A stretch of 64,000 nucleotides of DNA from CBDCZY01 sp965224745 (GCA_965224745.1 CBDCZY010000009.1:434001-498000); one strand, 5' to 3'; numbered from the stretch's first letter, positions 46,705-58,026 are shown. Numbers and translations: made by a program. The notes: a model not told the origin generated them from the letters alone.

Positions 46705-46772
46705 AGGCTCTCTCTATCGCCACGATCAAATAATTTGTTGTGAGCACTCATGCTCAGCGTCAGTCTTCTTTG

Positions 46773-48312
<1,540 letters not shown>

Positions 48313-48467
48313 ATATCATTTGTAACCTTAAACTTTCGCTCAAGATTACTCTTTCTCGTCTCAACTCAATTAAACGTAAATACTTAAATCTACTGTTACT
48401 TGGTTGATTGTCTTAGTACTAAAACTAACCCTCTCAACACAAGTACCCACACAAATTATTTGACCAC

Positions 48468-48480
48468 TTTGTTAAAGAAC
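48468..48480 (-). promoter_or_regulatory. boxA antitermination site in the rRNA leader
   Basis: On the minus strand GTTCTTTAACAAA, a boxA match about 30 bp downstream of the promoter -10. Confidence 0.75.
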
Positions 48481-48510
48481 TTTAGGAACCCAGCCCTAAT
48501 CAGACAGACC

Positions 48511-48538
48511 ATTATAAAGTACTTAATCCGCTTGTCAA
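48511..48538 (-). promoter_or_regulatory. rRNA operon promoter
   Basis: On the minus strand, perfect TTGACA (48533-48538) and TATAAT (48511-48516) with a 16-bp spacer, the short spacing typical of rRNA promoters. An IS remnant begins at 48544, five bases upstream of the -35, where an UP element would be expected. Confidence 0.9.
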
Positions 48539-48543
48539 TTATT

Positions 48544-48700
48544 AGTCTTGTCCAAATATTAAATTGAGTCTGAAACGATCGCTTATTTCTAGCATAGAAT
48601 GAGGCTAAAATAGCTTTTTCGTTTCATAATCCATCTTAACTATAAACAATTATGAACATAGACAACTTGACTCAGATAAAACGGCTTGAATCCTTACAGA
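48544..48700 (+). repeat. Degraded end of the IS481/IS1202-like element
   Basis: It begins AGTCTTGTCCAA-ATATTAAATTGAGTCTGAAACGA..., aligning with the right end of the 1388-bp IS (copies at 2725 and 36118), through the transposase start (ATGAACATAGACAACTTGAC against ATGAACATCGATAATTTAAC). Similarity fades near 48700. Many substitutions, so this insertion is old. Confidence 0.8.
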
Positions 48701-48878
48701 AAGTAACCAACAGATTGCCAAGGAATGCACATGAAATAATGTCGACAACTATATTTAGTGTTGCTACAGCGCAGAAGACGGGTAAAATGACAAGTCAAAT
48801 TCATATATTATTGAATCCCCGCCCCTAATTAATAACCAGCTTTCTTAACTCAGTGTATTCAAATTAAGGAACATCATT

Positions 48879-50462
48879 TTGACTAATCACACATCAAGCC
48901 GAATGACTCGACTTTTGGAAAGCAATCAGCTTCGGCTTATCAAATCTGGACTGAAAGGAATTGAGAAAGAAAACCTGAGAGTCTCAACCGATGGTTTTAT
49001 TGCCCAAACACCACACCCAACAGTTTTCGGTTCCGCTTTAACCCATCCTTATATCACGACCGATTATTCCGAAGCGCTGCTTGAATTTATTACTCCGCCC
49101 TTTGAAAACAGCATGGATACGCTGGACTTTATGACTAATATTCATCAGTTCATCTACGATCATCTAAGCAGCGATGAATTACTTCTGACTTCAAGCATGC
49201 CCTGCGGTATAAAAGGCGATGACAGTATCCCAATAGCTCGTTATGGCTCGTCCAATGTGGGTCAAATGAAACATATCTATCGTAGAGGCTTATGGCATCG
49301 CTATGGACGAGCCATGCAAGCAATTGCTGGCGTGCATTTCAACTATTCGGTGCCAGAGACACTGACCCAAGCTCTGCACCAGCTTGAAGCAAGCCCACTG
49401 ACCACTGAACAATATGCATCCGATTGTTATTTTGGTTTGATCCGAAATTTTTTGAGAGAAGGCTGGCTGTTACTCTATTTATTTGGCGCATCCCCAGCTA
49501 TTTGTAAAAGTTTTCTGACGGGTCGAGAAAGAGAGCTGGCAGAAGGGTTTGATGAGTTTGATCCCTATACCTTTTACCAACCCTATGCAACATCACTCAG
49601 AATGAGTGACATCGGTTATAAAAGTAAAAAACAAATTAATCTGGATATTAATTACAACAGTTTGACCAACTATGTGAAAACCTTAACCAAGGGCATTGAG
49701 TTACCCTATCCTGATTATGAAAAAATAGGTGTTAAGGTCGATGGCGAATATAAGCAGTTAAATGCCAACCTGTTGCAAATAGAAAACGAATTTTACAGTA
49801 CCATTCGGCCCAAACAAATTGCTCAATCGTGCGAAAAACCGACGATTGCATTGCTCAAGCGAGGCGTCCGGTACGTTGAAGTTCGTTCTCTTGATCTCGA
49901 TGTGTTTCAACCCACCGGAATAAGCGAATCAACAACACTCTTCCTGGAAGCTTTTCTCTTGTACTGTTTTCTTTCAGAAAGCCCGAACAGCGATAATCAG
50001 GAACAAGCTCAAAATAATGCGAATCAGCTCACTGTTTCACACCAAGGCAGGAGACCCGAGCTAACCTTGAAAAAAGGCAGCCAAGAGGTAACTTTGCAGG
50101 AATGGGCTGATGATATTTTTTCTAATGTGAAAGCAATTTGCGACATTCTTGATCAAGACAACCCGAAAAAGCCTTATACCAATGCATGGCAGGAACAACA
50201 AAATAAAATTGAAAATCCTGACTCTACGCCTTCAGCCATCATTCTGCAAAAAATGCAGGAATCGAATCTTACCTTTTCATCTTTTGCATTAAAGATGTCG
50301 GCTAAGCATGAAGCATATTTTCGATCCAAAAGACTGGATTCATCTCAAACCGAACAATTTATGTCGGTGTCCGAAGAATCAGTGGCCAAACAAAAGAAGG
50401 TTGAAGCGAACGATACTTTGTCATTCGATGCATTTTTGGATTGTTATTTTAAGCAATGTTAA
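48879..50462 (+). CDS. gshA: Glutamate–cysteine ligase (type 1)
   Basis: 527 aa, the usual length for the proteobacterial enzyme. It joins glutamate and cysteine using ATP, the first step of glutathione synthesis in the cytoplasm. Family segments: GLKGIEKENLRVSTDG, GSALTHPYITTDYSEALLEFITP, YGSSNVGQMKHIYRRGLWHRYGR and RYVEVRSLDLDVF. TTG 48879 is chosen because AAGGA lies 8 nt upstream; ATG 48903 (residue 9) lacks an SD. cysH follows 19 bp later, linking cysteine supply and use. Confidence 0.95.
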   Translation: MTNHTSSRMTRLLESNQLRLIKSGLKGIEKENLRVSTDGFIAQTPHPTVFGSALTHPYITTDYSEALLEFITPPFENSMDTLDFMTNIHQFIYDHLSSDELLLTSSMPCGIKGDDSIPIARYGSSNVGQMKHIYRRGLWHRYGRAMQAIAGVHFNYSVPETLTQALHQLEASPLTTEQYASDCYFGLIRNFLREGWLLLYLFGASPAICKSFLTGRERELAEGFDEFDPYTFYQPYATSLRMSDIGYKSKKQINLDINYNSLTNYVKTLTKGIELPYPDYEKIGVKVDGEYKQLNANLLQIENEFYSTIRPKQIAQSCEKPTIALLKRGVRYVEVRSLDLDVFQPTGISESTTLFLEAFLLYCFLSESPNSDNQEQAQNNANQLTVSHQGRRPELTLKKGSQEVTLQEWADDIFSNVKAICDILDQDNPKKPYTNAWQEQQNKIENPDSTPSAIILQKMQESNLTFSSFALKMSAKHEAYFRSKRLDSSQTEQFMSVSEESVAKQKKVEANDTLSFDAFLDCYFKQC

Positions 50463-50481
50463 TCCACACGATTAAAAAGCT

Positions 50482-51210
50482 ATGAACCCAACAAATCAAA
50501 CTATTCAATCTCTACAAGATGACTTACAGGGCAAGAATCCTCGGACTATTTTGAAGTCTGCACTTGCAGAGTTCGAAAACATAGGCATCTCTTTCAGCGG
50601 CGCAGAAGATGTTATTTTGATTGATATGATCAGCAAAATGAACAAACGTTATCGAGTGTTTACTTTGGATACCGGACGTTTACACCCAGAAACCTATCAA
50701 TTTATCGAACAAGTACGAGAGCAGTACGAAATTGACATCGAAGTACTTTCGCCCAACCCTGAAACGCTGCAACAGATGGTGACAAAAAAAGGGTTATTTA
50801 GCTTTTATCAAGAAGGCCATCAAGAATGCTGCGGAATTAGAAAAATTGAACCTCTCAAACGACATTTAAAAACGTTTGATGCTTGGATCACAGGACAACG
50901 CAGAGATCAAAGCCCACAAACCAGAGATAATATTCCTGAAGTTCAGGTTGACCCCGCTTTCTCTGACCCTAACCATACTCTGGTGAAATTTAATCCCTTG
51001 GCAAATTGGCGTTCTATTCAAGTTTGGGATTACATTGAAGCGTATCAGGTACCGTATAACAAACTGCATCGTAAGGGCTATGTCAGTATTGGCTGTGAGC
51101 CTTGTACCCGCCCTATTCTGCCCAATCAACATGAACGCATTGGACGTTGGTGGTGGGAAGACGAAACAAAAAAAGAATGCGGATTGCATACTGACGATAC
51201 AAGCAAGTAA
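50482..51210 (+). CDS. cysH: Adenylylsulfate (APS) reductase, assimilatory, thioredoxin-dependent
   Basis: 242 aa of the PAPS-reductase family: SFSGAEDVILIDM (nucleotide loop), ITGQRRDQSPQTR and the catalytic Cys233 in KKECGLH. The four cluster cysteines of the APS-specific, [4Fe-4S] type are present (Cys116, Cys117, Cys205, Cys208); enterobacterial PAPS reductases lack them. So the substrate is most likely APS rather than PAPS. Product is sulfite for cysteine synthesis. It is directly downstream of gshA, probably one transcript. Confidence 0.93.
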   Translation: MNPTNQTIQSLQDDLQGKNPRTILKSALAEFENIGISFSGAEDVILIDMISKMNKRYRVFTLDTGRLHPETYQFIEQVREQYEIDIEVLSPNPETLQQMVTKKGLFSFYQEGHQECCGIRKIEPLKRHLKTFDAWITGQRRDQSPQTRDNIPEVQVDPAFSDPNHTLVKFNPLANWRSIQVWDYIEAYQVPYNKLHRKGYVSIGCEPCTRPILPNQHERIGRWWWEDETKKECGLHTDDTSK

Positions 51211-51317
51211 AAAAACTCTTTTATGTCAAAATTAATCGTAATGTTCTCTTTGATCACAAACCCTAACGATTAAGCTGTAGGTCAATGAAAAATATACAGC
51301 CTTGTTGAAATAACTTC

Positions 51318-52059
51318 GGCATTGTTCAAAAAGTATAGTTTCTGGTAAAGTAGTATTTTTCCCGTGAGTAACTAACTATGGCGACTTGTCCGAAATGTCA
51401 CTCAGCAGACTGCACGAAAGATGGTATAGTCAAACGATATAAATGCAAATCATGTGGCTATAGACATACCGTGAGCCACCAGGGACTTAGTCCTGATATT
51501 AAGCGACAAGCGCTTGAGCTTTACCTGGAAGGGCTGGGTTTTCGCTCAATTGGCCGATTTTTGAAATGCAGTCATGTGACGGTGTATTACTGGATCAAAG
51601 CCTATGGCGAATCGATCGAGGCAATTCGATCAGAAGCGGGTGTTGAAATTGTAGAAATGGATGAAATGCACACGTATATTGGCGAAAAAAAAACTATTGC
51701 TGGATCTGGATTGCTGTTGATCGACATGGAAAGCGCTTTCTCGCGTGCGTTGTGGGCTCCCGCGACACGGAAACAGGACGGGAAATGATGGGAAGCCGTC
51801 AAAGACAGCACTATAAAAGGTGTTATGAGCGATTATTGGAGTCCCTATGAAAAGTTTATCCCGGCTGGATTACATACACAATCAAAAGCTGAAACATATA
51901 CGGTGGAAGGCTATAACAGCTTATTTAGACACTTTCTCGCCCGATTACGCCGAAAATCGAAGTGTTATAGCAAAAGTAAGGAAATGCTTAAATATTCAGT
52001 GATGCTTTTAATGCTCAAATGGAACGGGGATTTTGAAACTATACTTAATTAACAATACC
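51318..52059 (+). mobile_element. IS1-family insertion sequence
   Basis: Imperfect terminal repeats: GGCATTGTTCAAAAAGTATA at the left and, inward from 52059, GGTATTGTTAATTAAGTATA, both continuing GTTTC. About 742 bp, typical for IS1. No target duplication was found. Confidence 0.8.
51378..52052 (+). pseudogene. IS1-family transposase with two compensating frameshifts
   Basis: N-terminal zinc finger (CPKCHSADCTKDG, YKCKSCGYRHTVSH), HTH and the catalytic start VEMDEMHTYIGEKK. After an A9 run (about 51685-51693) the protein continues only with a -1 shift (NYCWIWIAVDRHGK...). An extra A near 51787 returns it to the first frame (SDYWSPYEKF...LRRKSKCYSKSKEML). The first break occurs at the same codon as in the IS1 fragment at 29943-30346, so it may be a programmed site; the second is a real lesion. 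Confidence 0.8.
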
Positions 52060-52128
52060 TGATTTACAATAAATCAATGTACTTTAACTAATGAAATAGC
52101 ATATACGGCGTTTGAAGGCAGGGGAAAT

Positions 52129-52404
52129 ATGAAAGAACTTCCAAAAGATGTAACCGCCTATAAGAAAACACCTGAATTTAACGAGTTGAATATACCTAAG
52201 GGCTTGCTAAATGCTCATCAAACTAAAGAAGGTGTATGGGGGAAGATCGTTATTCTCGAAGGCCAATTGCAATACATTATCAATGAACCAGGAATAGAAG
52301 TAGTGATATTAACTGAAAATATTTACGGTGTTGTCGAGCCCAAAATATTGCATGAGGTAAAACCAATAGGTAACGTTAGGTTCTATGTTGAATTCTATCG
52401 GTAA
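52129..52404 (+). CDS. DUF1971 (YeaR/TehB-like) small cupin protein
   Basis: 91 aa with AGGGGA upstream of the ATG. The order KKTPEFNELNIPKGLLNAHQTKEGVWGKIVILEGQLQYI...VEPKILHEVKPIGNVRFYVEFYR matches the DUF1971 domain, a single-domain beta-barrel related to YeaR. In enterobacteria YeaR responds to nitrate and nitric oxide; the biochemical role is unknown. Monocistronic here, between two IS elements, apparently intact. Confidence 0.78.
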   Translation: MKELPKDVTAYKKTPEFNELNIPKGLLNAHQTKEGVWGKIVILEGQLQYIINEPGIEVVILTENIYGVVEPKILHEVKPIGNVRFYVEFYR

Positions 52405-52747
52405 TATACTTTCTGACAAGGTATAGCGAAAGAGACAGTGGTGTTACTGGCATGATAATAACACCAAAATCTATCCTTATTCGTTACGTACTTATTGAAC
52501 AAGGCTACATCGAAGAAGATGTTGCAAATGTTGATCGAAAAATAATGATCGCTCCCATACTAAAACCATAGGTTGTAATGCTAATACTCGCAAACAAATA
52601 AAGATGAAAAAGCATTGGAAATACCCCTTCAGGAGCAAAACATTCTGCCTTTGCATCGAATATAATGCCCCAACAAATCCAGACGAGAAATTAAAGAAAT
52701 CTTATTCCAATTTAGTTACTATTTAAAGAAAATATTGGAGTATTTTA
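52405..52747. other. Intergenic region with a short ORF
   Basis: It contains one small frame at 52452-52571 (39 codons, MIITPKSILIRYVLIEQGYI...) that may be the remains of a gene cut by IS insertion; no family recognised. The left end of the IS3 element must lie here, but its terminal repeat is not clear. Confidence 0.3.
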
Positions 52748-53373
52748 ATGAGCAGAAAAAGAACAAGTTACAGCGCTGAGTTTAAAAGCAGATTAGTCTT
52801 AGAGGCCTTGAAAAATGAAAAGACACTGCAAGAAATAGCGAGTACGAATAACATCACGCCTAAAAACCTGCAAAACTGGAAAAAGATCTTCTTAGACAAT
52901 GCGGAAATAGCGATGGAACCCGCCAAAGCAGTGAAAGAATATAAAGAGGAATTATTAGCAGCTCAAGAACAAAATGAGATGCTGAGTAAGATCGTAGGCA
53001 AGATGACGGTTGAAAAGGAGTGGCTTGAAAAAAAGCTAAAAAGCTTGGGCTTATCTAATAAGAAACAACTGATAGAACCCAAGCTTGATACTCTTTCGCT
53101 GACTCAGCAGTGTACTTTACTCGGCCTAAATAGAAGTAGCCTTTATTACAAAAATAGAGAAAACCCCAAGAAAAAAGAAATCAAAGCGCATATCAATCAA
53201 GTTTTTGAAGAGATACCCATTTATGGTGCAGCTAAAGTACACCAGCAATTACTTGAAGATGGATTTAAGGTCAGTTGTTAGGCGACAATTAACCTGTCCG
53301 GTCAGACGACAATTATCTTGACCGGTTGAGTGTATAAACTGATAAGTACTTTTTACTCTTAGGAGGAAGTGAC

Positions 53374-54885
53374 TTGTCCGGTAAACACATCACTCAATTA
53401 CAGGAAAATAGTTATATGAAAAATCGTCAGACAGGTTGTACGCAGGAGACATCCGCAGCAAAAGCCGGCATCAGTGTTCGATCAGGTTGCCGGATCGAAA
53501 AAGGTGAAAGAGCTGAACACAAAGAACGAAAGTGGCGAACGCGCAAAGATCCATTAGAAGCCGTATGGGACTCAGAACTGGTTCCGTTATTAGAAGATGA
53601 ATCGTCCTTAACTGGCATTACCCTGTGGGAGCATCTGGATGAGCAGCATCCGGGAAAGTATCCAGAGAAATACCTTCGGACACTGCAAAGACGTGTTAAA
53701 CACTGGCAGGCCACACAAGGCCCGGACAAAGAAGTCATGTTTCGTCAGTCGGTACCTGCGGGTCATCAGGGACTATCTGATTTTACGCACCCCAATACCG
53801 TCATTACGATAGACGGGAAGGCGTTCGCACATTTACTGTACCAGTTTCGCCTGGCTTTTAGTGGTTGGCGTCATGTCCATGTTATTCAGGGCGGAGAAAG
53901 CTACAGTGCACTGGCTGACGGCTTACAAAGTGCATTACACACCTTAGGCGGTTCACCAAAGGAACATCGTACAGACAGCCTCAGTGCGGCTTACGTCAAT
54001 AACGTAGAAAAACAGCGACTGACGGAAGACTATCATGATTTATGTAAGCATTATGGCATGCGGCCCACCATCAATAATCTGGGCATTAGTCATGAAAATG
54101 GCGCCATTGAAGCACCGCATGGCTCATTAAAACGTCGCATTGATCAAGCCATAAAGTTACGCGGTTCGAATGATTTTTCTACACTCCGTGCTTATCGAGA
54201 GTTTCTTGAACACATTGTCGACAAACTGAACAGACGATGCAAAGGCAGGTTGGCCGAAGAGCACAAAACCCTGTTAGCCTTACCCAAACACCGATTTGTT
54301 GATTATGCTGAGCTGTCGGTAAAAGTCACCACCAGCAGTACCATTGCTGTAAAACGCGCATTGTATACCGTCCCTTCACGCCTTATCGGTGAAAGCGTCA
54401 GGGTGCATCTCTACCATGATCGTTTGGTCTGCTTTGTTGGCCAAACTCGGGTGATCAATCTGCCTCGGATTTATCCAACAACGCCCACCGGCCGAGCGCG
54501 ACGAATAGATTACCGGCATATCATTCATTCTCTGGCAGCCAAACCACAAGCCTTCCGCTTCTCACAGTTTCGCGATAATATTTTGCCTAACACGCAATAT
54601 CGGGCTTTATGGAAGCAGGCAGAGAAACAGTTTACACCGCAAGAAGCATGCAAGTGGATGGTTGCTGTTTTACGCTTTGCCTATGATTATGATTGCGAAA
54701 GTGCCCTGGCAACTGAGCTAATGCGACAGGCAGAACAAGGTGCCTTGCCCGATTTAACATCCCTGCAGGCAAGGTATTTACAACACAGTACACCGCCACC
54801 GATACCGCTACGCCAACACCAGGTTGCTGACTATGATCAACTACTGACCGGTCAGTGGATGAGACAGGAGGTGTGCTGTGAGTGA
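53374..54885 (+). CDS. istA: IS21-family transposase IstA
   Basis: 503 aa from TTG 53374, chosen because AGGAGG lies 7 nt upstream; the older copy uses the same TTG. HTH region (TSAAKAGISVRSGCRIEKGE), DDE core (VITIDGKAFAHLLYQFRLAFSGW; EHRTDSLSAAYVN; SHENGAIEAPHGSLKRR) and a C-terminal DNA-binding part. The coding sequence is intact. It overlaps istB by 8 bp. Confidence 0.93.
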   Translation: MSGKHITQLQENSYMKNRQTGCTQETSAAKAGISVRSGCRIEKGERAEHKERKWRTRKDPLEAVWDSELVPLLEDESSLTGITLWEHLDEQHPGKYPEKYLRTLQRRVKHWQATQGPDKEVMFRQSVPAGHQGLSDFTHPNTVITIDGKAFAHLLYQFRLAFSGWRHVHVIQGGESYSALADGLQSALHTLGGSPKEHRTDSLSAAYVNNVEKQRLTEDYHDLCKHYGMRPTINNLGISHENGAIEAPHGSLKRRIDQAIKLRGSNDFSTLRAYREFLEHIVDKLNRRCKGRLAEEHKTLLALPKHRFVDYAELSVKVTTSSTIAVKRALYTVPSRLIGESVRVHLYHDRLVCFVGQTRVINLPRIYPTTPTGRARRIDYRHIIHSLAAKPQAFRFSQFRDNILPNTQYRALWKQAEKQFTPQEACKWMVAVLRFAYDYDCESALATELMRQAEQGALPDLTSLQARYLQHSTPPPIPLRQHQVADYDQLLTGQWMRQEVCCE

Positions 54886-55615
54886 TGGTTTGCCAATGAT
54901 GTTAAAAGAACTTCGCTTGCTGGCTTTTTGGCAATATTATGAAGCTTATCAGGAACAGGCCACAAAACAGGCATGGGGCTATAGCCAATACCTGTCTAAA
55001 CTGTGTGAAAATGAAATTGCACGGCGCTTTGAAACGCGAGTTTGCAACTGGACCAAAGAAGCCAAATTACCCCGGGGCAAAAGTTTTGCCACCTTAGGCT
55101 TTGATGAATTACCGGAAACCATTCAAAAGAAAGTGATTGGGCTGCGCGATAATACCCAGTGGGCGCTACAGGCAGATAATGTTTTATTGATTGGCCCTTC
55201 CGGTGTCGGTAAATCGCATATTGCTTCTGCTTTGGGGCTTCATCTTATCGAACAAGGCATCCGGGTAAAATGGTTGGCTGCCACCGCACTGGTGCAATTA
55301 CTGCAGCAGGCCAAAAAAGAGCTGGATTTAATGGCTGTGATGAGTCGACTGGATAAATATCGTGTACTCATTATCGATGATATTGGTTATGTTAAAAAAA
55401 CGGATTCAGAAACCCAGGTCCTGTTTGAGTTTATTGCTCATCGTTATGAAAGTGGCAGCTTGATCATCACATCAAACCAGCCATTCAGTCACTGGGATCA
55501 GATATTCCCGGATACATTAATGACCGTAGCCGCCATTGACCGCATTATCCATCATGCCACGATTCTTGAAATCGACGGCAACAGTTACAGGAGGAAACAT
55601 CAGAAAAAATCATAA
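54878..55615 (+). CDS. istB: IS21-family helper ATPase IstB
   Basis: 245 aa from GTG 54878, overlapping the istA stop. AAA+ ATPase: Walker A LLIGPSGVGKSH, Walker B RVLIIDDIGYV, sensor IITSNQPFSHW. It assembles on target DNA and activates IstA. Intact, so this IS21 copy may be mobile. Confidence 0.94.
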   Translation: MSDGLPMMLKELRLLAFWQYYEAYQEQATKQAWGYSQYLSKLCENEIARRFETRVCNWTKEAKLPRGKSFATLGFDELPETIQKKVIGLRDNTQWALQADNVLLIGPSGVGKSHIASALGLHLIEQGIRVKWLAATALVQLLQQAKKELDLMAVMSRLDKYRVLIIDDIGYVKKTDSETQVLFEFIAHRYESGSLIITSNQPFSHWDQIFPDTLMTVAAIDRIIHHATILEIDGNSYRRKHQKKS

Positions 55616-56369
55616 AAAACCTTAAACACTCAACCGGCCATCATAATTGTCGCCAAACCGGACAAAGTAATTGACGCGAGACAGTCAGTTTAAATACGGT
55701 AGCAAGTTATCGGCAACAAATGGGGCTGAAAGCTGTTCTGGCGGTTAAACAGGTCAATACGACTGCGCCGATAAAAGAACATAAAAAATATGACTATAAA
55801 CTTCGAGGACTTGATATAACAGAGGCTAATCAAGTCTGGAGTACAGATATTACCTACATCAAAACAAAGGGCGGTATGGTTTATTTAGCCGCTATTATTG
55901 ATTGGCACTCAAAGGCGGTGCTCTCCCACAGAATATCCAACACCATGGATTCCACATTAGTTGTCGATGTATTGGATGAGGCACTTGCACACTATGGCAC
56001 CCCTGAAATATTTAATACAGACCAAGGCAGTCAATATACCAGCGAAATTCATACCCAACGGCTAAAAAATAAAGGGATCACTATCTCAATGGATGGAAAA
56101 GGCAGAGCGACTGATAATATTTGTATTGAACGATTCTGGCGCAGTGCAAAATGTGAACGTATTTATCTAAATGAATACGATTCAATCAACGCCTTACAAA
56201 AAGATGTTGATGATTATATTGAGTTTTATAATCACAGACGATTTCATGAAACATTAGATTATAAAAAACCAATGAAGGTGTATAAAGAAAGTATTTTAGA
56301 TAAAAATACGATGGATGTAGCCGCTTAATGATTAGGAATAAGATTTAAGGGAATATCTGTCTTGACTCT

Positions 56370-56984
56370 TTGGGTTGCTATACTAAATTGATTGTTTCTA
56401 TTCCCCGACCCTTGCTCAGAGATAGAATTGCAGGGGTTGAACACTGTACCGCATTACGTATTCCAGGGGATTCCGGAATAGGTGCTGTTGCTGGTAACAT
56501 TATTCGTTCCACATTAAGCCAGACAAACCAGTTAACCACACCTGAGTTTTCCGCACTGTCCGAATATTCTCTCGATCTGCTAACCTTGGCATTGGCAGCA
56601 GTACGGCCAGAAAAGTTTAATCTATCCAAAAGCCGTTCTCTCACCCTTAACCGGATCAAAGCCTATATTGAAGGACATCTCTCCGATTCAGACATAAACC
56701 CCACTATAGTTGCTAATAGTGTGGGTTTGTCTCCTCGATATATTAATACCCTGTTTAAAGACGAAGAAACTTCTTTGATGCGCTATATCTTGCAGCGCAG
56801 ACTTGAAAATTGTCGAAAAGAATTGCTTGACCCAGTCCATATTGGAGATCGAATTTCTGTTATTGCTTTTCGATGGGGATTTAACGATTTATCTCATTTT
56901 AGTCGTGTCTTCAAACAGCGATACGATTATTCCCCAAAAGACTATCGTCAACAAATGGCCTTTAAAAATACCAATGAAATATAA
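56370..56984 (+). pseudogene. AraC-family regulator, N-terminus lost to IS3
   Basis: About 200 codons remain. They start with the end of the AraC_binding_2-type sensor domain (KLIVSIPRPLLRDRI...) and contain the full AraC HTH (LSDSDINPTIVANSVGLSPRYINTLFKDE; ISVIAFRWGFNDLSHFSRVFKQRYDYSPKDYR). The apparent first codons come from the IS3 end. The sensor domain is largely missing and no 5' part is found upstream of the IS, so the gene is broken, although the DNA-binding half might still be made. Confidence 0.8.
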
Positions 56985-57597
56985 CGCCCAAACTCAGATG
57001 CTGTATAAAACAGAGCGACCCTTTTACGATCCGTTGGAACGCCTGGTCAAACAAGTCCCCTACCCTGCTCCGCACAGGATCGTAAGTGAACCTCTCAAAA
57101 AATTAGGCTGATAGCAATATAAATGTAACTATGGATTACTTGTTTTACTCTGCTAATTAGTTCTATATTGAATTCTGTCGATAATATGAGTGATATGCCC
57201 TATTCAAGTAGGTGAAATAACCTAGTTCCGGTTCCTGGGTGTCCTTTGCCTTCGTTCGAAATAGCATTAAACCTTATTCTCAGGTAATGGCATAGATACT
57301 GCTTTAAAGACAGGGATAACCTGTATTCCGCCTCTAGTTTAACAGAGGTTAGGAATCTACTCTTTTAGGAAAAACTCTACCTTTAAGATGTATGAGCTTC
57401 TGGGTATCTCTTAATAAAAAGGATTGTTGTTTGAATTCAAGGCCGATGGTTTTCAAGAACCTCAGTGCATATGAAATACATGATATTGAGTAAACCCTGC
57501 ACAGTGGTGAAGCCCATTAGTCGGCCTTTGAGCAGGTGAGAATTATACGACAGTTACAGTATGACAAAAAAACAAGTTTTCATTTATAATCCGTCAC
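56985..57597. other. Intergenic region before the metal efflux operon
   Basis: No convincing gene. A frame ending at 57111 (...YKTERPFYDPLERLVKQVPYPAPHRIV) could be a gene fragment. Inverted repeats are seen at 57311-57325 (ACAGG/ACCTGT) and near 57332-57349 (CCTCT/AGAGG). A metal-responsive promoter for the downstream genes probably lies here, but I cannot point to an operator. Confidence 0.35.
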
Positions 57598-58026
57598 ATG
57601 GACATCCTTCGCAGTAAGTTGATACAAAGTATAGTGAGTTTATTGTTCTTACTCTCCCTGCTATTTTCACAAACACAGTTGCTATATGCCTGCGAGCAGG
57701 AAGACGAGGGTATAAAACGGGTTTGTTGTTGCGGCGATCATTCCACCAGCCATTGTCCGATGGAAAAAAATTGCTCCATGCATGAGAAAACAGAAACTTG
57801 CTGCGAAATTAGTTATGATTTGCTGCTGGATGAGGTTTTTAACTTTAGTTCTGTGGCGCCAGATATATTTCTCCACTTCCCTCAAAATGAGCAGCCACCA
57901 CCCATTTATCAAAGCGTATTAATTGACCTTCAACTAAAAACAACCGTTCCTATCCAAAAAGATAACCCGCTTCTATTCAGTGACGGTTCTCATACTTATT
58001 TATTCTCCCAGCGGCTTAGGCTTTGA
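57598..58026 (+). CDS. Small exported Cys/His-rich protein, putative metal binder
   Basis: 142 aa with a signal peptide (hydrophobic about 10-25). Just after it come eight cysteines with histidines and methionines (C32, C43-45, C53, C59, C68-69; H48, H52, H62) in a compact 38-residue cluster. The remainder is Pro/Gln-rich and unassigned. It precedes the efflux operon by 243 bp. A periplasmic copper or silver buffer or sensor is a reasonable inference. Confidence 0.65.
   Translation: MDILRSKLIQSIVSLLFLLSLLFSQTQLLYACEQEDEGIKRVCCCGDHSTSHCPMEKNCSMHEKTETCCEISYDLLLDEVFNFSSVAPDIFLHFPQNEQPPPIYQSVLIDLQLKTTVPIQKDNPLLFSDGSHTYLFSQRLRL

Larger units (their letters stand above)
53276..55683 (+). mobile_element. 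Intact IS21-like element (2408 bp)
   Basis: The ends are TGT...ACA with TGTTAGGCGACAATTA at the left and TGTCTCGCGTCAATTA inward from the right, followed by further GACAATTA and GTCCGG repeats as in IS21. The target duplication GTCAGT is at 53270-53275 and 55684-55689. It carries intact istA and istB. Confidence 0.93.
52748..56328 (+). pseudogene. IS3-family transposase split by an IS21 element
   Basis: The N-terminal part 52748-53275 (HTH MSRKRTSYSAEFKSRLVLEAL..., LNRSSLYYKNREN) and the C-terminal part 55690-56328 (STDITYI, NTDQGSQYT, Glu in NICIERFW) are separated by the IS21 element at 53276-55683. Removing it with one GTCAGT rejoins the frame as ...GFKVS-LNTVASYRQQMGL. It is a single-ORF fused IS3 transposase of about 390 aa. 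Its right IS end (TGTCTTGACTCTTTGGG) lies near 56360. Confidence 0.88.
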
